From contig JARLHY010000040.1 in the NCBI GenBank assembly GCA_031292015.1, positions 1-63,992 on the forward strand: a DNA stretch of 63,992 nucleotides, given 5' to 3'. Each line of letters starts with the position of its first letter. Position 1 is the first letter of the stretch. Of this stretch, positions 49,652 to 57,825 are shown in pieces. This DNA comes from Negativicutes bacterium (GTDB lineage: Bacteria; Bacillota_C; Negativicutes; Sporomusales_B; JARLHX01). A program made the position numbers and the translations under genes. The notes beneath the pieces are model-generated. The model was given only the letters and a program-made list of their open reading frames with translations, did no database searches and was not told the DNA's origin.

Positions 49652-50221
49652 TCACTTCTGGCTCTTGGCGTATGCGGCGACTTCTTCAACAGCTTCCTTG
49701 ATGCCCTTGGTAACGGCACGGGAAGTGATGGTAGCCCCGGTCAGCGCCTGAATATTTTTATCGGTGGGAACCTTTACGACTTCCAGATCATCGGCGGCTT
49801 TGCCGACAAACTGTTTGCTGAACTTCGGTTCTGTGGCTTTGTCGCCAAGGCCGGGAGTCTCGTTGTGGGACAAAATTTTGTAGCCAAGATCCTTGCCGTC
49901 GGCCGACACTGCGGTCAGCATCTTGATGGCACCGCCGTAACCCTTGGTTTCGGCGGGAACGACATAGGCCAAAACCTTGCCGTCCTTCATGGCCGCGTAC
50001 CAGTCCGTCTTGCCTTCGATTTTTTTGAAATCCTGAGCGTCGGCAACCAGTTCCTTCATGGCCTTGTTCTGTTGATTGATCCTCTCCTGGGCGGCCACCG
50101 GCGCCGTCAAAGCGTAAGTGGCGGCGATAATCGCCCCGGATAGCAGGCAGGCGATGGTCAGGTTGATCCCGATTTTGAAGAGTCCGCCGCCGTCATCGTG
50201 TCCGTGTTCTTCATGCGCCAT
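49652..50221 (-). CDS. rnfG: Rnf complex subunit RnfG (FMN-binding)
   Basis: 189 residues: membrane helix (IGINLTIACLLSGAIIAATYAL) and FMN-binding domain ending ALTGATITSRAV, where the Thr of TGATIT carries covalent FMN. Preceding motif SHNETPGLGDK is typical. Confidence 0.97.
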   Translation of the reverse strand: MAHEEHGHDDGGGLFKIGINLTIACLLSGAIIAATYALTAPVAAQERINQQNKAMKELVADAQDFKKIEGKTDWYAAMKDGKVLAYVVPAETKGYGGAIKMLTAVSADGKDLGYKILSHNETPGLGDKATEPKFSKQFVGKAADDLEVVKVPTDKNIQALTGATITSRAVTKGIKEAVEEVAAYAKSQK

Positions 50222-50226
50222 ATCTC

Positions 50227-51222
50227 TTACCTCCCTGCCCCGAATTTTTCCGGCTTAATCAGCCGGTCAATCAGCGGCGTCACCGAGTTCATCAGCAAAA
50301 TACCGTAGCAGACGCCTTCCGGATAACCGCCGAGCAGCCGGATCAGCACCGTCAGGAGACCAGCTCCCACGGCAAAAATGATCTGCCCCTTGACAGTGAT
50401 CGGAATGGTCACCATGTCGGTAGCCATGTAAAAAGCGCCGAGGATCAAGCCGCCGCTCATCATATTGAGCAGCGGGTCGCCGGAAAATAGGCCGGCGTGA
50501 CCGCCGAAGGCCCAGGTCAGGGCTCCTACCGTTCCGATCATGAACACCGGTACCTGCCAGTTGATATAGCCGCGATAGATGAGGTAGGCTCCGCCCAGAA
50601 GCAATAAGACGGCTGAAGTTTCCCCCATACTGCCGCTGCGGGCGCCGATAAACAGGGATTTGTACATTTCCATCTTATCGCCGAAAACGGCGACAAGCTT
50701 CTCATAGCCCTGCAGTTTCAGTATTCCCAGCGGAGTGGCCGATGTAACGCCATCCAGCTTGCTGGTCATTTCCGGCCAGGTGGTCATGGCAATCGGCCAG
50801 GAAGCCAGCAGGAATGCCCGGCCCACCAGCGCCGGATTGAAAATATTGTACCCCAGGCCGCCCATGGTATGCTTGGCGACGGCAATGGCCACCACCGAGC
50901 CGATCAGCGGCATATACCAGGGCACCGTGGCCGGAATGTTCATCGCCAGCAGCAGCCCTGTCAAAAAGGCGCTGCCGTCATTGACCACCATCGGCTTGTC
51001 CTGCCATCTCAGGATAACGTACTCAGTAAGCATCGCCGCCGCAACACAGATGATCATTGTAGCCAGGGCCGGCATCCCGAACCGGTACACCGAAAACAGC
51101 GCCGCCGGCGCCAGGGTGAGGTTCACCGTCCACATGATCTTCGCGATCGACTCTTCGCAACGGATGTGCGGAGATGCTGAAACGGATAGTCTATTTACTT
51201 CAATCTTGGCCTCTGCGCTCAT
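50227..51222 (-). CDS. rnfD: Rnf complex subunit RnfD
   Basis: 331 residues, about eight membrane helices. The FMN attachment motif DGVTSATPLG, plus NIFNPALVGRAFLLASWP and GGYPEGVCYGILLMNSVTPLIDR, identify it. Confidence 0.97.
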   Translation of the reverse strand: MSAEAKIEVNRLSVSASPHIRCEESIAKIMWTVNLTLAPAALFSVYRFGMPALATMIICVAAAMLTEYVILRWQDKPMVVNDGSAFLTGLLLAMNIPATVPWYMPLIGSVVAIAVAKHTMGGLGYNIFNPALVGRAFLLASWPIAMTTWPEMTSKLDGVTSATPLGILKLQGYEKLVAVFGDKMEMYKSLFIGARSGSMGETSAVLLLLGGAYLIYRGYINWQVPVFMIGTVGALTWAFGGHAGLFSGDPLLNMMSGGLILGAFYMATDMVTIPITVKGQIIFAVGAGLLTVLIRLLGGYPEGVCYGILLMNSVTPLIDRLIKPEKFGAGR

Positions 51223-51232
51223 ACCGCACCTC

Positions 51233-52552
51233 CTATTTCTTGGCGGCCATCGCCGCGTTCTGGGCTTTGGACAGCTTTACGTAATGAACAATATTGCGCT
51301 TCGCCGGACAGGTGTAAACACAAGAGCCGCATTCCACACAATCCAGCAGATTATACTCCTCTTTGGCCACCTGATGCTGGTTGCGCTCTCCCAGGATGCT
51401 CAGCATGCTGGGAATCAGCCCCATAGGACAGGCGTCCACGCAGCGACCGCAGCGGATACAGGGCCGCTCTGCGCCATGGCTTATATCTTCGGCGGACAAT
51501 ACCAGGATGCCGGAAGTGCCTTTGATAATCGGCACATCAAGTCTGGCCTGGGCCATACCCATCATCGGTCCGCCCATGATGACCTTGACCGGCTCTGCCT
51601 TGAAGCCCCCGCACAGCTCAATGGCCTGGGCGAAGGTCGTCCCGATCCTGAGCAGCAGGTTTTTCGGTTCGGTTATGGCCCCACCGGTTACGGTGGTCAC
51701 CCGCTCGATGAGCGGCAGGCCTTTTTCTACGGCGTCGGCAATCGCCACCACCGTTCCCACGTTTTGAACCACTACCCCGACGTCCATCGGCAGACCGCCT
51801 GAGGGGACCTCGCGGCCGACCACTACCTTGATCAGCGTCTTTTCCGCGCCCTGGGGGTACTTGGTCTTGAGGGGTACGACTTCGATATCCTGGCCGGCGG
51901 CAGCTTTCTCCATCACCGCGATGGCGTCAGGTTTGTTTTCCTCGATGCCGATATAGCCTTTCTTGACTCCCAGCACTTTCATGGCGATCTTCATCCCGGT
52001 AATCACCCGGTCGGCCGACTCCAGCATTACCCGATGATCAGCGGTCAGATACGGTTCGCATTCGGCCCCGTTCAGGATGAAGGCGTCGATCGGCTTTTCC
52101 GCCGGAGGCGCCATTTTCACGTGAGTGGGAAAAGTCGCACCACCCATGCCGACGAGACCGGACTGCCGGATGATATCCTTGAGGGCAGCGGCCTCCATCG
52201 ACTGCCAGTCGCGGCTGAGCGGCAGACCCTCCACCCATTCGTCCAGACCGTCGCTTTCAATTACCACCGACGAACAGGACCCGAAAACCGGATGCGGGTA
52301 ATCGGCGATTTCCACCACCTTACCGGAAACGGAAGCATGGACCGGACTGGAAACGAACGCCTGGGCCTCGGCAATCACCTGTCCCTTTTTCACCAGATCG
52401 CCCACCTTGACCACCGGTGCAGTAGGCGCTCCGATGTGCTGTCTGGTGGGAATCACGACCTTCTGCGGCACAGGCGCCACCTCGATGGGTTTTGCCGCCG
52501 TGAACCTCTTGCGGTCGTCAGGATGAACGCCACCCCGAAAACTCTTTGCCAT
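51233..52552 (-). CDS. rnfC: Rnf complex subunit RnfC
   Basis: 439 residues: N-terminal barrel-sandwich domain, NADH/FMN-binding core (FILNGAECEPYLTADHRVMLE), SLBB domain, and two 4Fe-4S motifs CIRCGRCVDACPMGL and CVECGSCVYTCP. RnfC reduces NAD with electrons delivered through the complex. Length is typical of Firmicute RnfC. Confidence 0.97.
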   Translation of the reverse strand: MAKSFRGGVHPDDRKRFTAAKPIEVAPVPQKVVIPTRQHIGAPTAPVVKVGDLVKKGQVIAEAQAFVSSPVHASVSGKVVEIADYPHPVFGSCSSVVIESDGLDEWVEGLPLSRDWQSMEAAALKDIIRQSGLVGMGGATFPTHVKMAPPAEKPIDAFILNGAECEPYLTADHRVMLESADRVITGMKIAMKVLGVKKGYIGIEENKPDAIAVMEKAAAGQDIEVVPLKTKYPQGAEKTLIKVVVGREVPSGGLPMDVGVVVQNVGTVVAIADAVEKGLPLIERVTTVTGGAITEPKNLLLRIGTTFAQAIELCGGFKAEPVKVIMGGPMMGMAQARLDVPIIKGTSGILVLSAEDISHGAERPCIRCGRCVDACPMGLIPSMLSILGERNQHQVAKEEYNLLDCVECGSCVYTCPAKRNIVHYVKLSKAQNAAMAAKK

Positions 52553-52577
52553 ATTCTCACTCCTTTGTTGCCGCCAG

Positions 52578-53000
52578 TTACTCGGTCAAAATACGCGTGA
52601 TTACAGGCTGCATATTTGCATCTGTCCTGGCGCTGCGATCAAAATATTTAATATATAAGACGGAACCGGCAAAGGCCAGTCCTCCGCCGCCTACCTGGAA
52701 CCACAGCGCCGGCAGCGCCAGCCTTTCGGCCAGGTAGCTCCCCAGCACCGCGCCGATGAAGATGGCGATCAGTGGCAGAAGGTACACAATGAACGCCGAC
52801 TTGAGCATATTCACCTCCTGCACCTCGACCATGACTCGCTGACCGGGTTTTGCGCCCACCGGGTTACGGGCTTCCAGCACAATAGCCGAATTGCCCGGGC
52901 AAGCGCCGCAATTCTCGCAGTCGTTGTGCCTGCTGGTCTTCACCTGGGCCACACCGCCTGCGTCTACCGCGATCACGATACCTTCCTGCTGTGTCTGCAT
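52578..53000 (-). CDS. rseC: RseC-like SoxR-reducing system protein
   Basis: 140 residues: an N-terminal domain with CENCGACPGNSAIVLEARN (a CxxCxxC cluster) and two membrane helices (SAFIVYLLPLIAIFIGAVLGSYLAERL, WFQVGGGGLAFAGSVLYI). RseC-type proteins accompany Rnf and may donate electrons to it or from it. First gene of the operon. Confidence 0.92.
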   Translation of the reverse strand: MQTQQEGIVIAVDAGGVAQVKTSRHNDCENCGACPGNSAIVLEARNPVGAKPGQRVMVEVQEVNMLKSAFIVYLLPLIAIFIGAVLGSYLAERLALPALWFQVGGGGLAFAGSVLYIKYFDRSARTDANMQPVITRILTE

Positions 53001-53181
53001 ACAATCACCTCACCCCAGTGCGCTCCCCTGTCACACACCTTTCGCTTAAAGATGATGCTACATGGTGAGAATCTTTACTTTGCATACGTATTATATCCAT
53101 ACTATAATAGCAAATTTTTATTTTTTGCGCCATGGTTTAGTGCATAAAAAAAACACCAGTGTAATTGCTGGAATTTTCGGG

Positions 53182-53712
53182 CTATTTTCGTTTGGCCGGA
53201 CGCCGTCCGCCCAGGTCTTCTTCAGACTCCTTCACTTTACCCGGCAGAAGCTCAGCCAGGGCCGTCAGCATCGCCTCGCTGGGTTTAAAATAGACGCGGC
53301 GGTTTTCCACACGATCCTGCTGACTGTAGGCAATCGTCCATATCGGCCGGCCATCCAGAGCTGAGTGCAGACGGTGGCTGCGGCGGAAATTTCCCCGGGT
53401 CGCCTTTGCCGCTTTGCGATAAACGCCGGACATATTCCGGACAGGAATATCGTACTCGGTTGCGTACCCAATATAGCTCTTCGTAATTCGCAGCACCTTG
53501 TTATCAAGCTCATAGCGGTACTTCGCCGCCGCCCGCTGGACAAGCACCAGGGCAAACACCGCCGCGACAAGCAGATCGACAGGTCTGATTACCTGCCACT
53601 TGACCCAGCCATAAATCGTCATCACCAGCGAGCCGGCAAACAAGGCCACCGCCAGACCGATCACAACTGCGTTGGTCGGGCTGATGATCGAAGTTTCCGT
53701 CAGTTTATTCAT
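53182..53712 (-). CDS. Hypothetical membrane protein with PH-like domain
   Basis: 176 residues: two membrane helices (AVVIGLAVALFAGSLVMTIYG, LLVAAVFALVLVQRA) and a beta-rich soluble part (YELDNKVLRITKSYIGYATEYDIPVRNMSGVYR, VYFKPSEAMLTALAELL). That pattern resembles bacterial PH-like membrane proteins. Its ATG overlaps the small gene before it by eight bases, so it belongs to the decarboxylase operon. Function unknown. Confidence 0.65.
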   Translation of the reverse strand: MNKLTETSIISPTNAVVIGLAVALFAGSLVMTIYGWVKWQVIRPVDLLVAAVFALVLVQRAAAKYRYELDNKVLRITKSYIGYATEYDIPVRNMSGVYRKAAKATRGNFRRSHRLHSALDGRPIWTIAYSQQDRVENRRVYFKPSEAMLTALAELLPGKVKESEEDLGGRRPAKRK

Positions 53713-53881
53713 GGCCGCCTCCCTGCTCAGCGTCGCTCCGGCCAGCTTTCCCGGCCGGCGCCGGAAAAACCTTTCGCAACGCCACCGTGCCGGCGATAAT
53801 AACGCCGATCACCAGGAACATCAGCGGCAGGGCGATCCCCATCATTGTAAAGGCTTTTTCAAGGGCCACACCGTTTAGCAT
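53705..53881 (-). CDS. Decarboxylase delta/OadG-like membrane anchor (58 aa)
   Basis: Start ATG after GGGGAGAACGGAT; MLNGVALEKAFTMMGIALPLMFLVIGVIIAGTVALRKVF is one membrane helix, the rest a polar tail. It corresponds to the OadG/MmdD membrane anchor, lacking their C-terminal domain, which is instead encoded separately at 55693. Not long enough to be conspicuous, but the ribosome site and tight position between the beta subunit and the next gene support it. Confidence 0.75.
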   Translation of the reverse strand: MLNGVALEKAFTMMGIALPLMFLVIGVIIAGTVALRKVFPAPAGKAGRSDAEQGGGHE

Positions 53882-53893
53882 ATCCGTTCTCCC

Positions 53894-55051
53894 CTATTTC
53901 ATGAGCACTGGAATCAGAGCCAGCACCAGTCCGCCGGCTATCACTGACGCCACTTGCCCGGCGACATTAACCCCCACGGCGTGCTGAATCAGATAATTGG
54001 AAGGATCCTCCGCCAGGGCCATCTTGGCCACCACGCGCCCGGACATCGGGAACGCCGAAATGCCGCAGGCTCCGATCATCGGATTGATCTTCTTCTTACT
54101 GAATACATTCACCGCTCTGGCGAATAAAACACCGGCAGCCGTGTCGAATACGAAAGCAACGGCGCCCAGACACATGATAAGGGCGACATCGGCCGTCAGA
54201 AACCGCTCGGCTTCCATCGTACCGCCGATGGTGATTCCCAGCAGCAGGGTGACCAGATTGGCCAGTTCGTTTTCGGCAGCGCCGGCCAGCCGCTCGACGC
54301 AGCCCGCTTCCTTCAGCAGATTACCGAACATCAGGCTGCCGATGAGAGCCACCGACATCGGCGCCACAATGCCGGCAAGCAGCACCACCAAAAGCGGAAA
54401 AGCAATCTTCGCATTGCGTGACACCGCTTTTTCGTCCGGATACTCCATCTTGATCCTGCGCTCGTCGGCAGTGGTCAGTGCCCTGATAATCGGCGGCTGG
54501 ATGATCGGAACAAGAGCCATATAGGAATAAGCCGCCACCGCCAGCGGCCCCAAAAGACCGCGCGCGTAACGGGAAGCCACAAAAATGGTCGTTGGCCCGT
54601 CGGCGGCGCCGATGATCCCGATGGCCGCGGCGTGTTCGAAAGAAAACCCTACCAGCACCGCCACCACCGCGGTGGCGAATATCCCGAACTGGGAAGCTGC
54701 TGCAAACAGCATGACCAGCGGCCGACGGATCAGGGGCGTAAAATCGCACATCGCTCCCACGGCAACAAAAACAAGGATCGGAAATAACTCATTGGCGATC
54801 CCCATCTGGTACAAAACCCACAGAAAACCCTCCTCGCCAGGCACCTGGGAGACGGCGGAAGAGTAAGGAATATTGGCCAGAATCGCGCCGAAGCCGATGG
54901 GCAATAGCAGCATCGGCTCAACGTCACGCTTGACGGCCAGCCAGATAAGAAGCATCCCCACAGCCCACATCACAGCGTGTTTCCAGGTCAGGGCAACAAA
55001 GCCGATAAATAAATCATCCAGCCAGGGATATTGTTGAAGCCAAACGTCCAC
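53894..55051 (-). CDS. Na+-translocating decarboxylase beta subunit
   Basis: About 385 residues, many membrane helices. Signatures DGPTTIFVASRYA, PMSVALIGSLMFGNLLKE and GACGISAFPMSGRVV identify the OadB/MmdB/GcdB family, which couples decarboxylation of carboxybiotin to Na+ export. GTG at 55051 (GGGAGGG upstream) or ATG at 55075 could start it. Repeat copy B lies just upstream. Confidence 0.94.
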   Translation of the reverse strand: MDVWLQQYPWLDDLFIGFVALTWKHAVMWAVGMLLIWLAVKRDVEPMLLLPIGFGAILANIPYSSAVSQVPGEEGFLWVLYQMGIANELFPILVFVAVGAMCDFTPLIRRPLVMLFAAASQFGIFATAVVAVLVGFSFEHAAAIGIIGAADGPTTIFVASRYARGLLGPLAVAAYSYMALVPIIQPPIIRALTTADERRIKMEYPDEKAVSRNAKIAFPLLVVLLAGIVAPMSVALIGSLMFGNLLKEAGCVERLAGAAENELANLVTLLLGITIGGTMEAERFLTADVALIMCLGAVAFVFDTAAGVLFARAVNVFSKKKINPMIGACGISAFPMSGRVVAKMALAEDPSNYLIQHAVGVNVAGQVASVIAGGLVLALIPVLMK

Positions 55052-55148
55052 GCAGCCTGTACCCTCCCAGAACATTGATCACAAATGTTTTCAAGACGAA
55101 TTAATCTTCGCCGCTCCAAAGCAAAGCGACCCAACCTTAAATAACCCC

Positions 55149-55272
55149 AAGGCTGTTCAAAAAGGTCGAGATGCTAGGCGCACCGAAAGAGCGCGCCGCG
55201 CCGCGTACATGGGCGGTACGCAAGCCAGCGCTCTGAGGAGCAACGACGCAGATTGGCCTTTTTCAACAGCCG
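55149..55272. repeat. Dispersed repeat, copy B (~124 bp)
   Basis: Nearly the same as copy A over its whole length, with ends AAGGCTGTTCAAAAAGG and CCTTTTTCAACAGCC. It starts nine bases after the stop of the biotin-carrier gene and splits the decarboxylase operon. Confidence 0.85.
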
Positions 55273-55280
55273 TTTTGTCA

Positions 55281-55658
55281 CTAGCCGATGACGACCATCA
55301 CTTCGCCCGCCTTAACCCCCTGGCCTGAGCTGACATGGAGCGACTTGACCGTTCCTTCACCCGGCGCGACGATCTCGTTCTGCATCTTCATGGCCTCCAG
55401 GAGCAGCAGGACATCGCCCTTTTTCACCTTGTCACCGGCCTTGGCCAAAATCTTGGTTATTTTGCCGGGCATCGGCGCCTTAACCGGAGTTTCACCTGCG
55501 GCAACCGCAACCGGGGCAGATACAGGAGCAGGAGCCGCTGGTGCGGGAGCGGCGGGTGGTGCAGCGGGGGCAACCGGAGCCGGGGTTACAACCATCCCCT
55601 CTTCCTGGACCTCGACACTGTAAGAAACACCGTTCACACTGACCTTAAACTTTCTCAA
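55281..55658 (-). CDS. Biotin carrier subunit of Na+-decarboxylase
   Basis: About 125 residues. A short N-terminal domain (KFKVSVNGVSYSVEVQEEG), an Ala/Pro hinge (about 25-60) and a biotinyl domain with EAMKM. The start is likely TTG nine bases after GGAG; ATGs a few codons earlier lack ribosome sites. It carries CO2 from the carboxyltransferase to the beta subunit. The Pro/Ala linker resembles MmdC. Confidence 0.9.
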   Translation of the reverse strand: MRKFKVSVNGVSYSVEVQEEGMVVTPAPVAPAAPPAAPAPAAPAPVSAPVAVAAGETPVKAPMPGKITKILAKAGDKVKKGDVLLLLEAMKMQNEIVAPGEGTVKSLHVSSGQGVKAGEVMVVIG

Positions 55659-55692
55659 TGTTATCATCTCCATTCTTTTATTAACCTTGTAT

Positions 55693-55914
55693 TTAGAAGC
55701 GGCTGTTCATGATCTTCTCTCGGCCGAAAGCGGCCCAGGCGTTATTGGTGCGCTTGATGCGCACAGCAAGACCGCCGCGTCCGGCGTGAACGATCGCTGC
55801 GGCAACCGCCGCCACCATTTCGATGTCAGGTTCCTCCATCGTCACACCCACCGCGGCGGCGATGGCCGCCAGAACTTCCGGCTTGATACCCTCAGCCCCC
55901 TTGATGTTCATCAT
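55693..55914 (-). CDS. Decarboxylase epsilon-like subunit (free C-terminal domain of delta)
   Basis: 73 residues: MNIKGAEGIKPEVLAAIAAAVG then DIEMVAAVAAAIVHAGRGGLAVRIKR and NNAWAAFGREKIMNSRF. The end matches the C-terminus of the delta protein at 62380 (NWAFTGRQELMQGRL). In Veillonella methylmalonyl-CoA decarboxylase the small epsilon subunit resembles the delta C-terminus; this looks like such a protein. ATG ATG follows AAAGGAGAGG. Confidence 0.75.
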   Translation of the reverse strand: MMNIKGAEGIKPEVLAAIAAAVGVTMEEPDIEMVAAVAAAIVHAGRGGLAVRIKRTNNAWAAFGREKIMNSRF

Positions 55915-56255
55915 CGCCTCTCCTTTCTTGATGCCCCGGCGGAGTGTTTCTCGCCGGAGGCTTCTCTCCGGGCCACCGTGCCCTATGTAGTATATAGTCT
56001 GTTATCTGAGCAGCGCAGGACGGCTTGGTCGCCGGTTCCTTTACCACAGCCCCGGCCAGCCGTCCCCTGCTGCCAAATTGTTCCATCATTGCCACACTAC
56101 ATCCTATTGTACACCAACATGGTAAACCGCTCAACAGCACAAACACAAAGATATCCATCCTCTGTCCGCTCCGGACGGCAATATTGACGCGCTTTGCAAC
56201 CGGTGCTATTATTGTAGGTATCAATATCGGACAATTAACTCGGGGTGAGAACGCT
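55915..56255. other. Intergenic region, divergent
   Basis: About 340 bases. It must contain the promoter of the first decarboxylase cluster and that of the plus-strand membrane gene. A GC-rich inverted stretch (around 55935-55975) is seen near the minus start; frames crossing the region have no ribosome sites. No carboxyltransferase gene is present here. Confidence 0.4.
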
Positions 56256-56537
56256 ATGAACTGGGACATGGCCGTAATATTGTGGCCGACCATCTATCTT
56301 CTTTTGGCCGTGGCCGCTGTTTTTTTTCTTTGGGCCATGCGCCGACGCAAAAAAAAGCCGCGGAGCGACAGCTGGAAGGAAATCATGGCGGTCGCCGTGT
56401 TTTGCCTGGTCGGCTCGCTGCTCATGATCTTCGTCAATTCCATCGACCTGCAGCTGTCATTCCTCGCCAGACTGGGCGCCGTCACCGCCATCCTCTGTCT
56501 CTACGCTTATTATAGCTACAAGCGCAACAAAAAATAA
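56256..56537 (+). CDS. Hypothetical membrane protein (93 aa)
   Basis: ATG after GGGGTGAG. MNWDMAVILWPTIYLLLAVAAVFFLWAMRRRKKK, then two more helices (IMAVAVFCLVGSLLMIFVN, LGAVTAILCLYAYYSYKR). Three spans with basic loops. It ends before a strong terminator. No family recognised. Confidence 0.65.
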   Translation: MNWDMAVILWPTIYLLLAVAAVFFLWAMRRRKKKPRSDSWKEIMAVAVFCLVGSLLMIFVNSIDLQLSFLARLGAVTAILCLYAYYSYKRNKK

Positions 56538-56546
56538 CGAACCAAA

Positions 56547-56572
56547 AACCACGGAAACTCCGTGGTTTTTTT
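56547..56572 (+). terminator. Terminator of the 93-aa membrane gene
   Basis: AACCACGG, five-base loop, CCGTGGTT, then a run of T. Confidence 0.92.
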
Positions 56573-56606
56573 GTTAACCTTCTTGGAAATGACAGTTTTT
56601 CGTCAA

Positions 56607-56632
56607 ATTAATGTCAGTTTCCTGACATTAAT
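56607..56632. promoter_or_regulatory. Perfect inverted repeat ATTAATGTCAG / CTGACATTAAT
   Basis: Eleven-base arms around TTTC in a gene-free stretch. A partial related motif (ATGACAG) lies just upstream at 56589. It lacks a T tract; it may be an operator or an RNA hairpin. Confidence 0.5.
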
Positions 56633-56672
56633 GCAATTTTATGGTAACTAATCGTCAAAATGTAAAACCAGG

Positions 56673-56696
56673 CATCCGTAGCGGAGGAATTCCCCT
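56673..56696. repeat. Partial copy of the structured repeat
   Basis: Twenty-four bases identical to 47363-47386 (starts CATCCGTAGCGGAGG); flanks differ. Confidence 0.75.
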
Positions 56697-56749
56697 TACA
56701 CTTCTATATTTTGCCGACAAACTATAGGCATCGTCATACCGTGCCTTGT

Positions 56750-57148
56750 TCAACCGCCTGAACTGCGGACCTTTGCCAACAGGCGGCCCAGCTCGACCTC
56801 AATCATCCGGCCGTCTTGCTCGGACAACGCGATCGTAAGGCTGTACTCACTGCCGTCCTTGAGCACAAACCGGAAAAGCGGCCCCTCATCCGTCGCTGCG
56901 AATTCATGCCGCACAAGGTCCTGCAGCAGAAATTCCCTGTCTTTGGTCAGTCCGCCAAACCCTGAGCCGTAAAGTATGACTTTTTTATCGGTCACCACGA
57001 AGCCGGGATTGGGAGCATCATAAAAAAACCGCCACCAGCGCTTCAGGGGTACGATCCTGAAGGTTTCGTCCGGCGCCAGAATTCCTGCCTTGAGAAACTG
57101 GACACAGACGCTGTCAGGAATATCAGCCATACTTAGAAAAACCGCCAT
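56750..57148 (-). CDS. Hypothetical protein, PH-like fold possible (132 aa)
   Basis: Starts MAVFLSMADIPDSV after GATGAAGG. Beta-rich: FRIVPLKRWWRFFYD, GFVVTDKKVILYGSG, LFRFVLKDGSEYSLTIALSEQDG, with a terminal helix (VELGRLLAKVRSS). The strand-rich body and helix suggest a PH-like domain. It follows the DUF1836 gene and overlaps nothing. Function unknown. Confidence 0.6.
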   Translation of the reverse strand: MAVFLSMADIPDSVCVQFLKAGILAPDETFRIVPLKRWWRFFYDAPNPGFVVTDKKVILYGSGFGGLTKDREFLLQDLVRHEFAATDEGPLFRFVLKDGSEYSLTIALSEQDGRMIEVELGRLLAKVRSSGG

Positions 57149-57155
57149 AATACCT

Positions 57156-57767
57156 TCATCCCTCCCCTTCCTCTGCCGGATCGGCAAAATAAGCATCAAT
57201 GATGTTTTCCGCCAGCCGTTTCGAAACATTGGCCTGGGCTACCAGCATAAGAACCGTCAAAAACAAGTCCGCCATATTGCGATTGCCGTCTCCGGCAACC
57301 GACGCTGTTTTCGTTCTGATAAACGCGTGCTTTTCGGCGAAATGATCGCCAAACTCGGCGAACTGCTCCTTTTTGATAGCAAGAAAGGTGGAATAAATGT
57401 CAGCAAGCGGGATTACATCGTCGTCGGGAATGGACATGTCTTTGAGAATCGGCCCGAAAAGCTGTTTGATATCACGGATAGATAGTACATTTTTCAGCTG
57501 GTACACCAAAATCAGCAGCATGATATGGTCTTTGTCATATTTTTTATTCTTGGGCGGCGGCAACAGCTGGTCCTTGGTGTAATTGTTGATCATCGTTTTA
57601 GTCAGTACTTTGTCCTTGGGTTCACGCTTGCAAGGCGCAAGCCTGCTGTTCAAAAAAGTCAGCAGTTGTTCCATATACAAGTCCATGTCGGGAATGTCGT
57701 TTATTTTGATATTCTCGGTCAATCTCAGGCGCTCTGTTATCATGCAGCAAGTTTCGTCAAGCATCAT
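57156..57767 (-). CDS. DUF1836 domain protein
   Basis: 203 residues. LTKTMINNYTKDQLLPPPKNKKYDKDHIMLLILVYQLKNVLSIRDIKQLF is the DUF1836 core, a MerR-like helical DNA-binding domain. The C-terminal region is helical. ATG follows AAGGGATAATAT. Divergent from the membrane JAMM gene, with 58 bases between; it may regulate that promoter. Confidence 0.85.
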   Translation of the reverse strand: MMLDETCCMITERLRLTENIKINDIPDMDLYMEQLLTFLNSRLAPCKREPKDKVLTKTMINNYTKDQLLPPPKNKKYDKDHIMLLILVYQLKNVLSIRDIKQLFGPILKDMSIPDDDVIPLADIYSTFLAIKKEQFAEFGDHFAEKHAFIRTKTASVAGDGNRNMADLFLTVLMLVAQANVSKRLAENIIDAYFADPAEEGEG

Positions 57768-57825
57768 ATATTATCCCTTCCCGAACCTCGAGAATTGCAG
57801 GTTGCGTCAAATTTCAAAAAACCGT

